A DNA stretch of 64,000 nucleotides from Kitasatospora arboriphila (GCF_000717275.1 NZ_JNYV01000005.1:255563-319562), one strand, 5' to 3'; positions 19,814 to 30,251 are shown, numbered from the stretch's first letter. Translations and numbers: made by a program. Notes: generated from the sequence alone by a model not told the origin.

Positions 19814-20338
19814 GTGTCCGAGACCGAATCGATCGAGCTGCCCGCGGTGTTCCGCATCACTCCGGTCGCCTACTTTGCTGCGTTCATGATGGCGGTGACG
19901 TCGCTGGCCCTGGCGGGCGCATCGTTGCGCTATCTCGGCTGGACCCTGGTGGTCCCGATCCTGCTGGCCTTGTGGATCCATCGGCTGCGCACCATCGTCA
20001 CCGAGGACGGGGTCACCGCCGTCAGTCTGCGGGGTCGCCGGTCGGCAACATGGGACCAGATCGCCGGACTGCAATTCCCCAAGTGGGGCGCTGTGCGTGC
20101 AGTCCGGACCGACAAGTCCAAACTCGTGCTTCCCGCCATCACCTTCCGCGACCTACCCCGCCTGTCGGCGGCCAGTCGCGGACGCATACCCGATCCCTAC
20201 GCGATCGACAGCCCCGAGCAGGAACGGATAGCCGAGGTCGAGGAGCACACACCCGAGCCGACCTCGTCGACCGAGGACACCATCTCCGACAACGATGGAG
20301 AGTCCGGCACCAAACCCGGCGAGGGCACGACCACCTGA
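19814..20338 (+). CDS. PH-domain membrane protein (CFP6-like)
   Basis: 174 residues starting at GTG. A hydrophobic hairpin of two membrane segments (about residues 18-34 and 41-53) is followed by a bacterial PH-like domain (DUF2581/bPH_6 type: RTIVTEDGVTAVSLRGRRSATWDQIAGLQFPK) and an acidic, disordered tail. It corresponds to Rv3004 (Cfp6), known as a culture-filtrate antigen, by position and sequence pattern. Molecular role unknown. It is divergent from the ilvBNC leader. Confidence 0.8.
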   Translation: MSETESIELPAVFRITPVAYFAAFMMAVTSLALAGASLRYLGWTLVVPILLALWIHRLRTIVTEDGVTAVSLRGRRSATWDQIAGLQFPKWGAVRAVRTDKSKLVLPAITFRDLPRLSAASRGRIPDPYAIDSPEQERIAEVEEHTPEPTSSTEDTISDNDGESGTKPGEGTTT

Positions 20339-20370
20339 GTCCTGGAGGTCTCTCCGCCGGACCCGTCCGC

Positions 20371-20400
20371 GTCGAGATGATCTGCGTCGAGATGATCTGC
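20371..20400. repeat. Two direct 15-bp repeats upstream of ilvD
   Basis: CGTCGAGATGATCTG occurs twice in tandem (20371-20385, 20386-20400), followed by a partial third copy (CGTCGA). It lies in the 216-bp gap between the cfp6-like gene and ilvD. Could be slippage or a regulator array; nothing decides. Confidence 0.45.
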
Positions 20401-20450
20401 GTCGACTCCGCGTGCGCCGAAACCCGCACTGAGCACTGCTGAATCCTTAC

Positions 20451-20468
20451 GGCCGCGCAAATGCGGCC
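20451..20468. terminator. Short GC-rich hairpin before ilvD
   Basis: GGCCGC at 20451-20456 pairs with GCGGCC at 20463-20468 around GCAAAT. It lies 113-130 bases after the cfp6-like stop and 87-104 before ilvD; no U tract. Weak candidate terminator or leader structure. Confidence 0.35.
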
Positions 20469-20554
20469 GCGCGCACCGGAGTACGGTTGACCGCGCAACT
20501 ATTCCGTGCCGCAGCCCGGCCGGATCTGGTCGAGCAATCGAGGAATCAGCAGCC

Positions 20555-22402
20555 ATGCCGAATTTGAGGTCACGCACCACCACTGTCGGACGTAATGCGT
20601 CGGGCGCCCGCTCGCTCTGGCGCGCCACCGGGATGACCGACGACGATTTCGGCAAACCGATTGTGGCCATTGCCAATTCGTACACCCAGTTCGTACCCGG
20701 CCATGTGCACCTCAAGGACGTGGGCGAGATCGTCGCGGACGCTGTTCGTGCTGCGGGAGGCGTGCCGAGGGAGTTCCACACCATCGCTGTCGACGACGGT
20801 ATCGCGATGGGCCACGACGGCATGCTCTACTCGCTGCCCAGCCGGGAGATCATCGCCGACTCGGTGGAGTACATGGTCAACGCCCACACTGCCGACGCGC
20901 TGGTGTGTATCTCCAACTGCGACAAGATCACCCCGGGAATGCTGAATGCGGCCATGCGGCTCGACATCCCCACCGTCTTCGTCTCGGGCGGCCCGATGGA
21001 GGCCGGCAAGGCGGTTGTCGTCGGAGACACGGTGCATCCCTCGTCAGACCTGATCACGTCGATCTCGGCCTCTGCCAACGACGCCGTCGACGACGCCGCG
21101 CTTCGGGAGGTCGAACTCGCCGCGTGCCCGACCTGCGGTTCGTGCTCGGGCATGTTCACGGCCAACTCCATGAACTGCCTCACCGAGGCGCTGGGACTGG
21201 CCCTGCCGGGCAACGGTTCCACCCTCGCGACCCACGAAGCGCGCCGCAGTCTGTTCAGCAAGGCCGGACAGGTGATCGTCGAGGCAGCGCTGCGGTACTA
21301 CCGAGACGATGACGAGTCGGTGCTCCCCCGGAACATCGCGACTCCCAGTGCATTCCGCAACGCCATGGCGCTCGACGTGGCCATGGGCGGCTCGACGAAC
21401 ACCGTTCTGCACGTATTGGCTGCCGCCCAGGAAGGCGAGGTCCGCGACTTCGATCTCACGGTCATCGATGAGATCAGCCGTCGGGTGCCCTGCTTGTCGA
21501 AGGTGTCGCCCAACTCGGACTACCACATGGAAGACGTGCACAGGGCCGGCGGAATCGCCGCCATCCTAGGCGAACTCCGTCGGGCAGGACTGCTCGACGA
21601 CACCACCAGCACGGTTCATTCGCCGACGATGGCTGCCTTCCTCGACGACTGGGACATCCGCGGCGGCAAGGCAACCGACGAGGCCTTCGAGCTGTTCCAC
21701 GCCGCCCCCGGCGGCGTTCGCACCACCACACCGTTCTCGACCGCGAATCGATGGAGCTCTCTCGACACCGATGCTGCCGGCGGATGCATCCGCGACATCG
21801 AGCACGCCTACACGGTCGAAGGCGGGTTGTGCGTGCTGCGCGGCAATCTCGCCGAGGACGGCGCGGTACTCAAGACGGCCGGCATCGACGAGGAACTGTG
21901 GCACTTCCAGGGCCCGGCCCGCGTGGTCGAGTCCCAGGACGAAGCCGTCCAGGTCATCCTGAGCAAGACCATTCAGGCCGGTGAAGTGCTGGTGGTGCGG
22001 TACGAAGGTCCTGCTGGTGGGCCCGGCATGCAGGAGATGCTGCATCCCACCGCCTTCATGAAGGGCACGGGCATGGGCAAGAAGTGCGCGCTCATCACCG
22101 ACGGGCGTTTCTCCGGTGGTTCCTCGGGCCTGTCGGTCGGCCACATCTCGCCGGAAGCCGCCGCGGGTGGTGTCATCGGACTCATCGAGGACGGCGACCA
22201 GGTGCTGATCGACGTGAAGACCCGCAAGCTGGAGGTGCTCGTCGACGACGAGGTCCTCGCCGATCGCCGAGCGAAGATGGATGCATCCGAACGCCCGTGG
22301 CAGCCGAGGCAAGCCCGCGATCGTAAGGTGACCACCGCGCTGCGCGCGTACGCCAAGCTCGCCACGTCAGCCGACAAGGGTGCGGTCCGCCAGGTCGATT
22401 GA
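20555..22402 (+). CDS. ilvD: Dihydroxy-acid dehydratase
   Basis: 615 residues; third common step of branched-chain amino acid synthesis. Iron-sulfur cysteines are seen in [10 protein letters not shown] and in [19 protein letters not shown] (a short cysteine cluster near residue 195); the C-terminal ends with [12 protein letters not shown], the typical substrate region. It is on the plus strand, separated from ilvBNC by the cfp6-like gene. In M. tuberculosis ilvD is elsewhere, so its position beside ilvBNC is a lineage difference. It converges on doxX with the hairpin at 22439-22469. Confidence 0.96.
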   Translation: MPNLRSRTTTVGRNASGARSLWRATGMTDDDFGKPIVAIANSYTQFVPGHVHLKDVGEIVADAVRAAGGVPREFHTIAVDDGIAMGHDGMLYSLPSREIIADSVEYMVNAHTADALVCISNCDKITPGMLNAAMRLDIPTVFVSGGPMEAGKAVVVGDTVHPSSDLITSISASANDAVDDAALREVELAACPTCGSCSGMFTANSMNCLTEALGLALPGNGSTLATHEARRSLFSKAGQVIVEAALRYYRDDDESVLPRNIATPSAFRNAMALDVAMGGSTNTVLHVLAAAQEGEVRDFDLTVIDEISRRVPCLSKVSPNSDYHMEDVHRAGGIAAILGELRRAGLLDDTTSTVHSPTMAAFLDDWDIRGGKATDEAFELFHAAPGGVRTTTPFSTANRWSSLDTDAAGGCIRDIEHAYTVEGGLCVLRGNLAEDGAVLKTAGIDEELWHFQGPARVVESQDEAVQVILSKTIQAGEVLVVRYEGPAGGPGMQEMLHPTAFMKGTGMGKKCALITDGRFSGGSSGLSVGHISPEAAAGGVIGLIEDGDQVLIDVKTRKLEVLVDDEVLADRRAKMDASERPWQPRQARDRKVTTALRAYAKLATSADKGAVRQVD

Positions 22403-22438
22403 CCGGTCCAGATCGGCCCTGAGATCGGTCCGTTGCGA

Positions 22439-22469
22439 GGCCGCCGAGGGACATATGCCCCCGGCGGCC
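22439..22469. terminator. Terminator between ilvD and doxX
   Basis: GGCCGCCG-a-GGG (22439-22450) pairs with CCC-c-CGGCGGCC (22458-22469), loop ACATATG. The genes converge here; no U tract on either side. Confidence 0.75.
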
Positions 22470-22501
22470 CGTCACGGCGACGAGGTTGGCGAAGGGCCTG
22501 A

Positions 22502-23566
22502 CTACTGGGCGGGGTTACCCGGCGATTCGAACGGGTTGGTTCCGTTGAACAGGAACCAGATCGCCACCGGTGCGGCGATGCCGACAACAAGCCAGGCGAC
22601 CGAACCGATGAACGGCCGGGTGGCCCAGCCCCGGTTGAAGTCGAGAGAGATACGGCCTGGCCCGGTCAAGATGATCACCGCGGCCGCCAGACCGAGGAAC
22701 AGTTCGTACTCGATGCCCTTGTTGGTGAAGTCGGGGTCGACCGCGAAGAACCACACGCCGCCCGCGAGAGTCGATTTGAACAGCGCGGCGACAACCATGA
22801 CGCCCAGGACCGCCGCGCCCGCGATGGGGGTCAGCAGTCCGAGCACCAGCATCAGCCCGCCGATGGTCTCCGATAGCGCGCCGAGCACGGCAAGCCACTT
22901 GGCGGCATCCGGGTTGAACCCGATGTTGGTGTTGGCCGAGTTGACGAGGTAGTCCTCAAAGCCGCTGAGCCGGGGGCCGTTCCACCACCCGAACAGCTTC
23001 TGGCTGCCATGGGCCATCGCGATCAGGCCGACACCCACCCGCAGGACAAGCAATCCCAGATCGGTGGTCCCTCGCCGCACGGGCGCCTCGGTGACCACCG
23101 GACCGACGGGTTCGGGCTCAGCCGGGCCGCGGGTCGCGAAATCGTCATCGTCGTCGTACCGCGGCTGCGGGCCGTGCTGACGATGGAAGTCGTCCCGGTC
23201 CACACCCGCCGTCGGAATCCGGGTTGTCGCGGTTGAGGGCGCCGCTGCGGCGGGCCTGGCCACCACATCGGTGTCCTGACGGGACAGATCGTCGTTGGCG
23301 GCCTGCGCACCGGCCGGCGTCGCGCCGGCAGGCTGCTTGCGCATGGTCGGGATCTGCTCGGTCTCTTCCAGTTCCGCCTCGTCCTGGGCGAACTGACCAC
23401 TCTCATCGGAGCGAGGCGAGCGGTACGGCGCGTAGCCATAGGCGCCGGTATCGCCCTCCGGCCTGCTCGCCTGCGGGTCGCGCGCCGCACTCTGCGGCAC
23501 TCCGATCTGTTCGGTGGGCTCGTCGTAGGGGCTCGACCCCTGGCCGTCAGGATCTCGTTCGGTCAC
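22502..23566 (-). CDS. DoxX-family membrane protein with long cytoplasmic N-terminus
   Basis: 354 residues. The first 165 are polar, acidic and low-complexity (including a run of five aspartates near residue 140); the C-terminal half is a four-helix DoxX domain (LRVGVGLIAMAHGSQKLFGW, then three more segments). Position and shape equal mycobacterial Rv3005c, which works with superoxide dismutase and a thiosulfate sulfurtransferase in a membrane-associated oxidoreductase complex. Function here is by orthology. It converges on ilvD and is divergent from the lppZ-like gene. Confidence 0.82.
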   Translation of the reverse strand: MTERDPDGQGSSPYDEPTEQIGVPQSAARDPQASRPEGDTGAYGYAPYRSPRSDESGQFAQDEAELEETEQIPTMRKQPAGATPAGAQAANDDLSRQDTDVVARPAAAAPSTATTRIPTAGVDRDDFHRQHGPQPRYDDDDDFATRGPAEPEPVGPVVTEAPVRRGTTDLGLLVLRVGVGLIAMAHGSQKLFGWWNGPRLSGFEDYLVNSANTNIGFNPDAAKWLAVLGALSETIGGLMLVLGLLTPIAGAAVLGVMVVAALFKSTLAGGVWFFAVDPDFTNKGIEYELFLGLAAAVIILTGPGRISLDFNRGWATRPFIGSVAWLVVGIAAPVAIWFLFNGTNPFESPGNPAQ

Positions 23567-23642
23567 AGTTCGACCTTAGAGGCTCACCGGGCAACCCAAG
23601 TGTTCGCCGGGCCGGGCGCGCCCGATCAGTAGGGTGGACGCC

Positions 23643-24785
23643 ATGACAATGCACCACGGGTCTGCGATCGCACGGATCGTGATCATGCTGGTGGCGGCAG
23701 CCACCGTGGTGACCGGATGTGCCGACGGCTTCGCCGAGCAGGACCGCAACCGCGACGCCGGCCAGTTCTCCACCAACCCCAACCCGCCGTTGCAGCAGCA
23801 GGAACAGACACCGAGCAGTCCGCCACCGACCGATCCGGGCGCTCCGACGGGTCCGTGCCCAGACCCCGACCCGACCGTCATCGCCACGTGTCTCGACACC
23901 ACCAGCGGCGTACTCCCAGGAAATGCCGACGCGACGGCGACCGTGGTCGCGCAACGCACCACGGGAAAGATCGTGCGCACCAAGCGCGGCGGCCCAACTC
24001 AGGACGTGGCGTCGTTCGAGGTCGATGCCTCCGGCGACGGCGGCCTGCTGGACTTCGCGTTCTCCCCGGATTTTGCGCAGGATCAATTGCTCTACGCCTA
24101 CATCACCACCCCCACCGACAACCGGGTTGTCCGGCTGGCCCCGAATGATGTGCCCAAGCCGATTCTCGTCGGCATCCCCAAGGGCCCGGTCGGGAATATG
24201 GGAACCATTTATTTCAAGAGTCCGACCGAATTGCTGGTGGCGACCGGCGACGCCGGCGATCCACAGTCGGCGTCTGACCCGTCATCTCTGGCGGGCAAGA
24301 TTCTGTCGGTCACGGACCTGGCATCGGGTAGCACCACCCCACCCCGGGTGCTGACGTCGGGACTGGGATCGAATCCGGCTCTGTGCCCCGACGTCGCCAC
24401 CGGTGCGCTGTACCTGACCGACCGCGCCCCCGCCGAGGACCGCCTCCAGCTGATCAGCGCCACCGGTGTGGCGCGCACGCTGTGGACCTGGCCCGACAAA
24501 CCGGAAACCGCGGGATGTGCTGCGGTCAACGGCATGATCATGGTGTCGCAGACCAGGACTCAACGACTTCAGGCCCTGGCGGCACCGACCGAGGAGAAGC
24601 CCACCACGGCTGAACCGGTCACCGTGCTGGAGAAGCGATATGGGTCGCTCGGACGCCTCACGGCTGTAGCCGGTGGCCTCTTTCAGGTCGCGACGGTGAA
24701 CAAACAGACCGGTACGGCCGGCCCCACAGACGATCGGGTGATCATCATCCCGATGCCGCAGGGGCCCGCCGACACCAACATCTGA
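23643..24785 (+). CDS. LppZ-like lipoprotein with sorbosone/PQQ-type beta-propeller
   Basis: 380 residues. Signal peptide with lipobox VVTGC (Cys near residue 27), a proline/glutamine-rich linker (QQQEQTPSSPPP), then a beta-propeller of the glucose/sorbosone dehydrogenase type (GGLLDFAFSPDFAQDQLLYAYIT, a strand-loop typical of the family). It corresponds to Rv3006 LppZ, an exported antigen. Whether it binds PQQ is unknown. The start at 23643 is chosen because the GTG at 23634 would put the ribosome site too far away. It ends 5 bases before the gatB stop, so it is convergent. Confidence 0.83.
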   Translation: MTMHHGSAIARIVIMLVAAATVVTGCADGFAEQDRNRDAGQFSTNPNPPLQQQEQTPSSPPPTDPGAPTGPCPDPDPTVIATCLDTTSGVLPGNADATATVVAQRTTGKIVRTKRGGPTQDVASFEVDASGDGGLLDFAFSPDFAQDQLLYAYITTPTDNRVVRLAPNDVPKPILVGIPKGPVGNMGTIYFKSPTELLVATGDAGDPQSASDPSSLAGKILSVTDLASGSTTPPRVLTSGLGSNPALCPDVATGALYLTDRAPAEDRLQLISATGVARTLWTWPDKPETAGCAAVNGMIMVSQTRTQRLQALAAPTEEKPTTAEPVTVLEKRYGSLGRLTAVAGGLFQVATVNKQTGTAGPTDDRVIIIPMPQGPADTNI

Positions 24786-24789
24786 TCCG

Positions 24790-26280
24790 CTACTGGCAGG
24801 CGGCCAGTACCAGTTCCTTGACCCGGGCCGGATCGGCCTGTCCCCGTGTGGCCTTCATGACATCGCCGACGATCTTGCCTGCGGCGGCCACCTTGCCGCT
24901 GCGGATCTTCTCCGCGATGTCGGGGTTGTTGGTCAACGCCTCGTCGACTGCCTTCTGCAACGCAGAGTCGTCGCGCACGACCTCCAGGCCCCGGTCGGCG
25001 ATGATCTGTTCGGGTTCGCCCTCACCGTCGAGGACTGCCGTCACGACCTGCTGCGCGAGTTTGTTGGTGAGTTTGCCCTCGTCGACGAGAGCGACAACTG
25101 CCGCAACCTGCTTCGGGGTGATCGGCAGATCCGCCAGCTCGGTACTCCGGGAATTCGCCTGCTGGGCCAGGAACGAGACCCACCAACCGCGCGCGGCGTC
25201 CACCGACGCACCGGACTCCACCGTCGCGATGATCAGGTCCACGGCGCCGAGGTTCACCAGGTCACGCATCACCTCGTCGGACAGACCCCACTCCTGCTGG
25301 ATCCGTGCGCGCCGCAGCCATGGCAGTTCGGGGATGGTCTCGCGGAGTTCCTCGATCCATGCCGAATCGGGTTGCACCGGAGGCAGATCCGGTTCGGGGA
25401 AATAGCGGTAGTCCTCTGCGGTTTCTTTGCGGCGCCCGGCCGAGGTGGATCCGTCGGTTTCCTGGAAGTGCCGGGTCTCCTGAATGATGTCGACTCCGGA
25501 CTTGAGCAGCGCACCCTGGCGCCGCATCTCGTACCGGACCGCGACCTCGACACTCTTGAGTGAGTTGACGTTCTTGGTCTCGGTGCGGGTACCGAACTCG
25601 GTGGCGCCCTTGGGCATCAACGACAGGTTGGCATCGCAGCGCATGGAGCCCTGGTCCATACGGACGTCGGAGACACCGAGCGACTTCAGCAGATCACGTA
25701 GTGCGGTGACATACGCGCGGGCGACCTCCGGTGCCCGCTCCCCTGCCCCTTCGATCGGCTTGGACACGATCTCGATCAGCGGCACGCCCGCGCGGTTGTA
25801 GTCGAGCAGCGAGTGGCTCGCGCCGTGGATGCGACCGGTGGATCCGACATGCAGAGACTTGCCGGTGTCCTCCTCCATGTGTGCCCGCTCGATCTCGACG
25901 CGCCAGGTGGTGCCGTCGTCGAGCGCGACGTCGAGGTAGCCGTCGTACGCGATGGGGTCGTCGTACTGCGAGATCTGGTAGTTCTTCGGTTGATCCGGGT
26001 AGAAGTAGTTCTTCCGAGCGAAGGTGCTGGACGGACGGATCGAGCAATTGAGGGCCAGGCCGATGCGGATCGCCGACTCGATGGCCTTCTCGTTCGCCAC
26101 CGGCAGCGAGCCGGGCAGGCCGATGCAGACAGGGCACACCTGGGTGTTGGGTTCGGCACCGAAGGTGGTGGGGCAGCCACAGAACATCTTGGTGTTGGTG
26201 CCCAGCTCGACATGCACCTCCATGCCCATCACGGGGTCGAATTCGGAAATGACATCGTCGTAGTCGAGCAGTTCGGTCAT
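24790..26280 (-). CDS. gatB: Aspartyl/glutamyl-tRNA amidotransferase subunit B
   Basis: 496 residues with the GatB cradle domain ([21 protein letters not shown] near residues 18-38; cysteine-rich CGC and CPVC) and the YqeY-like C-terminal tail. It forms GatCAB, which converts misacylated Glu-tRNA-Gln to Gln-tRNA-Gln. The other two subunits are encoded at 31509-33298 on the same strand, separated by pfkA and an inserted module. Length normal. Confidence 0.96.
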   Translation of the reverse strand: MTELLDYDDVISEFDPVMGMEVHVELGTNTKMFCGCPTTFGAEPNTQVCPVCIGLPGSLPVANEKAIESAIRIGLALNCSIRPSSTFARKNYFYPDQPKNYQISQYDDPIAYDGYLDVALDDGTTWRVEIERAHMEEDTGKSLHVGSTGRIHGASHSLLDYNRAGVPLIEIVSKPIEGAGERAPEVARAYVTALRDLLKSLGVSDVRMDQGSMRCDANLSLMPKGATEFGTRTETKNVNSLKSVEVAVRYEMRRQGALLKSGVDIIQETRHFQETDGSTSAGRRKETAEDYRYFPEPDLPPVQPDSAWIEELRETIPELPWLRRARIQQEWGLSDEVMRDLVNLGAVDLIIATVESGASVDAARGWWVSFLAQQANSRSTELADLPITPKQVAAVVALVDEGKLTNKLAQQVVTAVLDGEGEPEQIIADRGLEVVRDDSALQKAVDEALTNNPDIAEKIRSGKVAAAGKIVGDVMKATRGQADPARVKELVLAACQ

Positions 26281-26306
26281 GCACCGAGTTTAACTGGCCC
26301 CCGCAC

Positions 26307-26375
26307 CCCCGATGATGTGCCCTTTTGGCGGCGCTCACCTGGGCTTTTACCCGCCATAAGGGCACATCATCGGGG
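26307..26375. terminator. Long hairpin downstream of pfkA
   Basis: Arms of 25 bases (26307-26331 and 26351-26375) with one mismatch; arm reads CCCCGATGATGTGCCC, then TTTTGGCGG. The loop of 19 bases includes CACCTGGG (26336-26343). It starts 8 bases beyond the pfkA stop and precedes gatB, so it probably ends the pfkA transcript. Same loop word as the hairpin at 31442. Confidence 0.75.
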
Positions 26376-26382
26376 TGGGCAG

Positions 26383-27417
26383 TCAGCCGAAGAAGGCCGC
26401 GGCGTCCTCGTAGCGGTTCTGGGGAACGAGTTTGAGCTCTTTGGTGGCCTCACCGATGGGAACCAATCCGATGTTCGGCCCTTGGAGGCTGACCATCATC
26501 CCGTAGTCGCCGTTGTGCGCGGCGTCGGCGGCGTTGACCCCGAATCGGGTGGCCAGCACCCGGTCGTAAGGTGTCGGTTTGCCACCGCGCTGCACATGAC
26601 CGAGCACGGTCGTCCGTACTTCCTTGTTGATCCGGCGCTCGATCTCGACGGCGAGCTGTTGAGCGACTCCGGTGAACCGCTCGTGTCCGAACTCGTCGAG
26701 TCCACCTTTAAGCACCGAGAAGTTGCTGCCCTCGGCCGGTTTGGCCCCCTCGGCGACCACGCAGATGAAGTGCGAGTCACCGCGCTGGAAGCGGCGTTTG
26801 ACCAGACGGCACACCTCTTCGACATCAAACGGTTGCTCGGGGATGAGGATCATGTGTGCACCGGATGCGATGCCTGAATGCAGCGCGATCCAGCCGGCGT
26901 GGCGGCCCATCACCTCCACCAGCATCACGCGCTGATGCGACTCGGCGGTGCTGTGCAGACGATCGATGGCGTCGGTTGCGACGGTCAGCGCGGTGTCGAA
27001 CCCGAACGTCACGTCGGTGCAGTTGATGTCGTTGTCGATGGTCTTGGGCACTCCGACCACCGGGACACCTTCATCGGACAGCCAGGACGCGGCGGTCAGC
27101 GTGCCCTCGCCGCCGATCGGGATCAGCACGTCGATGCCGTTGTCGTCCAATGTCTGCCGGATCTGGTCGAGTCCTGCGCGCAGCTTGTCCGGATGTGTGC
27201 GGGCAGTACCCAGCATGGTGCCGCCCTTCGCGAGCAACCGATCGTTCCGGTCGTCGGCGGCGAGATGGATCCGCCGGTCCTCGAGCAATCCCCGCCAGCC
27301 GTCGAGGAATCCGACCACCGCCGACCCGTACCGGACCTCGCTGGTCCGGACCACGGCCCGGATCACCGCGTTCAATCCTGGGCAGTCACCGCCACCGGTT
27401 AGCACTCCAATGCGCAT
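26383..27417 (-). CDS. pfkA: ATP-dependent 6-phosphofructokinase
   Basis: 344 residues. N-terminal [13 protein letters not shown], the PIGGEGT substrate/metal loop, and the fructose-6-phosphate signature [10 protein letters not shown] are all present. The third residue position after GGDC (proline in place of the usual A) and the GGEGT type are typical of the actinobacterial family. The start at 27417 (MRIGVLTGG) matches mycobacterial PfkA; the frame to 27441 is not needed. Between gatA and gatB as in M. tuberculosis. The enzyme commits fructose-6-phosphate to glycolysis. Confidence 0.95.
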   Translation of the reverse strand: MRIGVLTGGGDCPGLNAVIRAVVRTSEVRYGSAVVGFLDGWRGLLEDRRIHLAADDRNDRLLAKGGTMLGTARTHPDKLRAGLDQIRQTLDDNGIDVLIPIGGEGTLTAASWLSDEGVPVVGVPKTIDNDINCTDVTFGFDTALTVATDAIDRLHSTAESHQRVMLVEVMGRHAGWIALHSGIASGAHMILIPEQPFDVEEVCRLVKRRFQRGDSHFICVVAEGAKPAEGSNFSVLKGGLDEFGHERFTGVAQQLAVEIERRINKEVRTTVLGHVQRGGKPTPYDRVLATRFGVNAADAAHNGDYGMMVSLQGPNIGLVPIGEATKELKLVPQNRYEDAAAFFG

Positions 27418-27529
27418 CTGGTGTTCCCGCTCCCTTTTCATCTGTGCTCAGACTGTCGTCTCTGCTCGGACAGCACGCGCTCTGCGGGCGCCACTGGCTT
27501 CAATTGTGCAACCGAATGCAAGCTCCGGC

Positions 27530-28183
27530 TCAGCGCACGCCGTTTTCGTAGGCATAGACAACCGCTTGCGCGCGGTCGCGCAGCTGCAACTTCGAGAGCA
27601 AGTTGCTGACATGGGTCTTGACCGTCTGCTCGGCCACAAAGAGATGGGTGGCGATCTCCGCGTTCGACTTGCCCTCTGCCACCTGCTCGAGCACCTCGCG
27701 TTCGCGAGGGGTCAACCCGGAGAGTTCGCTCGACGGGGCGCGGCGAGGGCGTTGTCTGCTGGTCACCTCGGCGATCAGCCGGCGGGTCACCGACGGTGCC
27801 AGCAGTGCGTCACCGGCTGCCACCACGCGGACCGCACGCACCAGCTCTTCGGCCGGCGCATCTTTGAGCATGAAGCCTGAGGCACCGATCCGCAGGGCCT
27901 GATAGACGTAGTCGTCGATGTCGAAGGTGGTGAGCATCAGGATTTTGCTGGACACCTTGGCCGGTCCGGAGAGCAGTTGTTCAGCTGCTGCGAGGCCGTC
28001 GAGGACGGGCATGCGCACATCCATCAGCACCACGTCCGGGTGGAGCTCGCGGACCGCCGTCACCGCGGCCTTGCCGTCCGGCGCGTCCCCGACCACCGAG
28101 ATGTCGGACTGTGCGGCGAGCAGGGCACCGAAGCCCTGTCGAACCATTGCTTGATCGTCCGCAATGAAGACCGTGATCGACAC
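27530..28183 (-). CDS. NarL/LuxR-type response regulator
   Basis: 217 residues. Receiver domain (about 3-120) with phosphoacceptor Asp in VVLMDVRMP, DD near residue 9-10, Lys in MLKDAP; C-terminal LuxR helix-turn-helix (LTPREREVLEQVAEGKSNAEIATHLFVAEQTVKTHVSNLLSK). Starts at GTG, 9 bases downstream of the kinase stop, so it pairs with that kinase. Typical of LiaR/VraR-like envelope-stress systems in actinobacteria, though the signal is unknown. No equivalent in the mycobacterial order here. Confidence 0.92.
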   Translation of the reverse strand: MSITVFIADDQAMVRQGFGALLAAQSDISVVGDAPDGKAAVTAVRELHPDVVLMDVRMPVLDGLAAAEQLLSGPAKVSSKILMLTTFDIDDYVYQALRIGASGFMLKDAPAEELVRAVRVVAAGDALLAPSVTRRLIAEVTSRQRPRRAPSSELSGLTPREREVLEQVAEGKSNAEIATHLFVAEQTVKTHVSNLLSKLQLRDRAQAVVYAYENGVR

Positions 28184-28192
28184 GTCGACAGC

Positions 28193-29509
28193 CTACTTTT
28201 CCACCATCCCGGCCTGCAGACCCGACTGTCCTGAATCATCGACCACACCCGGCGCCCGAATCGGCAGGCGTGCCTGCACAACAAACCCACCGTCGGGTTG
28301 CGGCGCTGCGGACAGCACACCACCGACGGCCTTGGCCCGCTCGATCATCCCCGGAATACCCAGTCCTCCTTCAGAATCGAGCCCGATGGGTTGTTCCGTA
28401 GGAGCGGTGTTGCCAATGGTCACCGCGAGTTCGGTTCCCTTGACCGTCACATCGACACGCACCTGCGACCCCGCCGCGTACCGGGTGGCGTTCGCCAACG
28501 ATTCCTGCACGATCCGGTACGCCACCAATGCACACGCGTCACCCACCTCGTCCGCGCCGACGGCCGGGTAGTACGTGACGTCGATCCCCGCGCCCCTCGT
28601 CGCGGAGATCAGTCCGTCGATCTGCGCCAACCCCGGGTTCGGGTTGCGCGCAAGTGCATCGGCGGCCGAATCGTCTTCGAGACGAAGCACACCGAGCATG
28701 GTGCGTACCTCGTCGAGGGCCTCACGCGCGACGCTGGCGATGGCATCGAACTCGGCCGCAGCCGCGTCGTCGACACCTTCGATCCGGTACTTCGCGGTCT
28801 GTGATTGCACCACCACCACCGACATCCGGTGAGCCACAACGTCGTGGAGGTCGCGGGCGATGCGGGTCCGTTCCGAGAGCACCGCATTCTTCGACTTCTC
28901 GGTGTCCTTGAGTTTGGTCTGCTGGGCGAGTTGGGCACGGGAGCGCACGATGATGCGGATCAGCACGCACATGATGCCGGCGACGGCCAGTCCGATCACC
29001 CAGCCGACCTCGGCCTCACTCGGTGCAACCGAGAACATCACCAGTGCCGACACCAGCCAGATCACCGGCAGAAGACGTAGCGGCGCCTTGAGATAGGCGA
29101 GAACCGTGAGCACCACCAGTTCGATGAAGTGCACCACCTGGATGGAGTAGTTCCACGTGTCGAGCCGATCGATGGTCAACCCGATGACCTGTGAGGACAC
29201 CACCGAGATCGCCCAGCCGAGTGTGGGATTGGCCCAACCCAGCATGATCGGGAGGGCGGCGAACGCCGCGACGACGGGCATCAGCGCTGGCTGCACATCG
29301 TGCGTCACCGCCAGGGTCGGCCACGCAATGGCGTACATGATGAGCGCGACGAGCGTGAAGAAGATGTTGACCTTGCGACTCAAGAATCCGATGACCACCG
29401 GGTCTGCGGTGATCGGCAGTTTCTTGGCTTCGTCGACCACATAGTCGGCGGCAGCAGTCAACAGTTTCATTCGTTCGACAGTAGCCACACATTCCTCGTC
29501 CGACCCCAT
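28193..29509 (-). CDS. Membrane sensor histidine kinase (HisKA_3 type)
   Basis: 438 residues. Five or six hydrophobic segments (about residues 43-185) form the sensor part, with no clear extracellular domain. The phospho-acceptor box is ARDLHDVVAHRMS, and the ATP-binding domain has the N box (SLANATRYA) and G box GLGIPGMIERAKAVGG. Such membrane-only sensors of the NarL partner type often detect membrane stress. Start unsettled: 29509 is used; 29470 (MKLLTAAADYV) is possible. It is divergent from the phospholipase gene. Confidence 0.85.
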   Translation of the reverse strand: MGSDEECVATVERMKLLTAAADYVVDEAKKLPITADPVVIGFLSRKVNIFFTLVALIMYAIAWPTLAVTHDVQPALMPVVAAFAALPIMLGWANPTLGWAISVVSSQVIGLTIDRLDTWNYSIQVVHFIELVVLTVLAYLKAPLRLLPVIWLVSALVMFSVAPSEAEVGWVIGLAVAGIMCVLIRIIVRSRAQLAQQTKLKDTEKSKNAVLSERTRIARDLHDVVAHRMSVVVVQSQTAKYRIEGVDDAAAAEFDAIASVAREALDEVRTMLGVLRLEDDSAADALARNPNPGLAQIDGLISATRGAGIDVTYYPAVGADEVGDACALVAYRIVQESLANATRYAAGSQVRVDVTVKGTELAVTIGNTAPTEQPIGLDSEGGLGIPGMIERAKAVGGVLSAAPQPDGGFVVQARLPIRAPGVVDDSGQSGLQAGMVEK

Positions 29510-29543
29510 ACCTGAGAGTGAGATCTGCACCGACCCGCAGGTA

Positions 29544-29562
29544 GCACGCGCACCCTGCGTGC
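29544..29562. promoter_or_regulatory. Inverted repeat between kinase and phospholipase genes
   Basis: GCACGC-7 bases-GCGTGC, in the 127-bp divergent gap. Position suits an operator for the response regulator, which could then act on its own operon and on the lipase pair. Inference from symmetry only. Confidence 0.35.
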
Positions 29563-29636
29563 ACCTCGTAGTAGCCACCGGACAACGCGTCCGACGACCG
29601 ATGTGCACGGGTGCTCTCCATTTCTACGTTCAATTC

Positions 29637-30251
29637 ATGCGAGCCGTACACAACCGAATCTTTCTGTCCAGCTTGGTGATCTGCTTCGTGGTGGCCTTGG
29701 GGCTGTGGCCCGCAACCGCCGCCGCAACTACATCCGCAACGGGGATGTCGCCCGCCGAGGCCGCTGACATCCGTACCCCGGCCGGCGCGGCGATTGCGGC
29801 ATTGACAGGGCCGAGGCCCGCCGATGCGATCGCAGTACTGCCCGTGGAATTCGAGGCAGAGATGGGTTATCGGCCCGAGGTGGTCGATGGCATGCCGATC
29901 GATCCCGCAGGCGCCTGCTCATCGCCCATCCCGTTGCCCGACCGGTTCGAACCGCTGTGCAAGACACACGATTTCGGGTACGACCTGCTGCGCCTCGCCG
30001 ACAAGAACGGCGTTCCGCTCGCCGGTTGGGCTCGGGTGGCACTCGACACCATGCTCGCCGAGCGCATGCATGAGGTCTGCGACGATCCCGCATGCAACTG
30101 GGCCGCCGATCTCGCCCGGGTGGGGTTGAGCTTCAACACCTGGCGTCAGCACTCGGGCGTCCCGGTCGCGCGGGAGTCCTTTCCGACGATCGTTGCATCC
30201 ACCTTCGTCCGCGGTGGCGAGTCGCTCGCATCTCTGGTGGGTCTGGCATGA
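29637..30251 (+). CDS. Secreted prokaryotic phospholipase A2
   Basis: 204 residues with an N-terminal signal peptide (MRAVHNRIFLSSLVICFVV, AAA cleavage region). The diagnostic motif is CKTHDFGYDLL (Cys108 to Leu118) with catalytic His111-Asp112, as in Streptomyces phospholipase A2 (CxxHDxGY). Two further cysteines in EVCDDPACNW fit the disulfide pattern. Would release fatty acid from position sn-2 of phospholipids outside the cell. The stop overlaps the next start by four bases (ATGA). Start at 29637 chosen so the signal peptide begins at the positive end. Confidence 0.85.
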   Translation: MRAVHNRIFLSSLVICFVVALGLWPATAAATTSATGMSPAEAADIRTPAGAAIAALTGPRPADAIAVLPVEFEAEMGYRPEVVDGMPIDPAGACSSPIPLPDRFEPLCKTHDFGYDLLRLADKNGVPLAGWARVALDTMLAERMHEVCDDPACNWAADLARVGLSFNTWRQHSGVPVARESFPTIVASTFVRGGESLASLVGLA

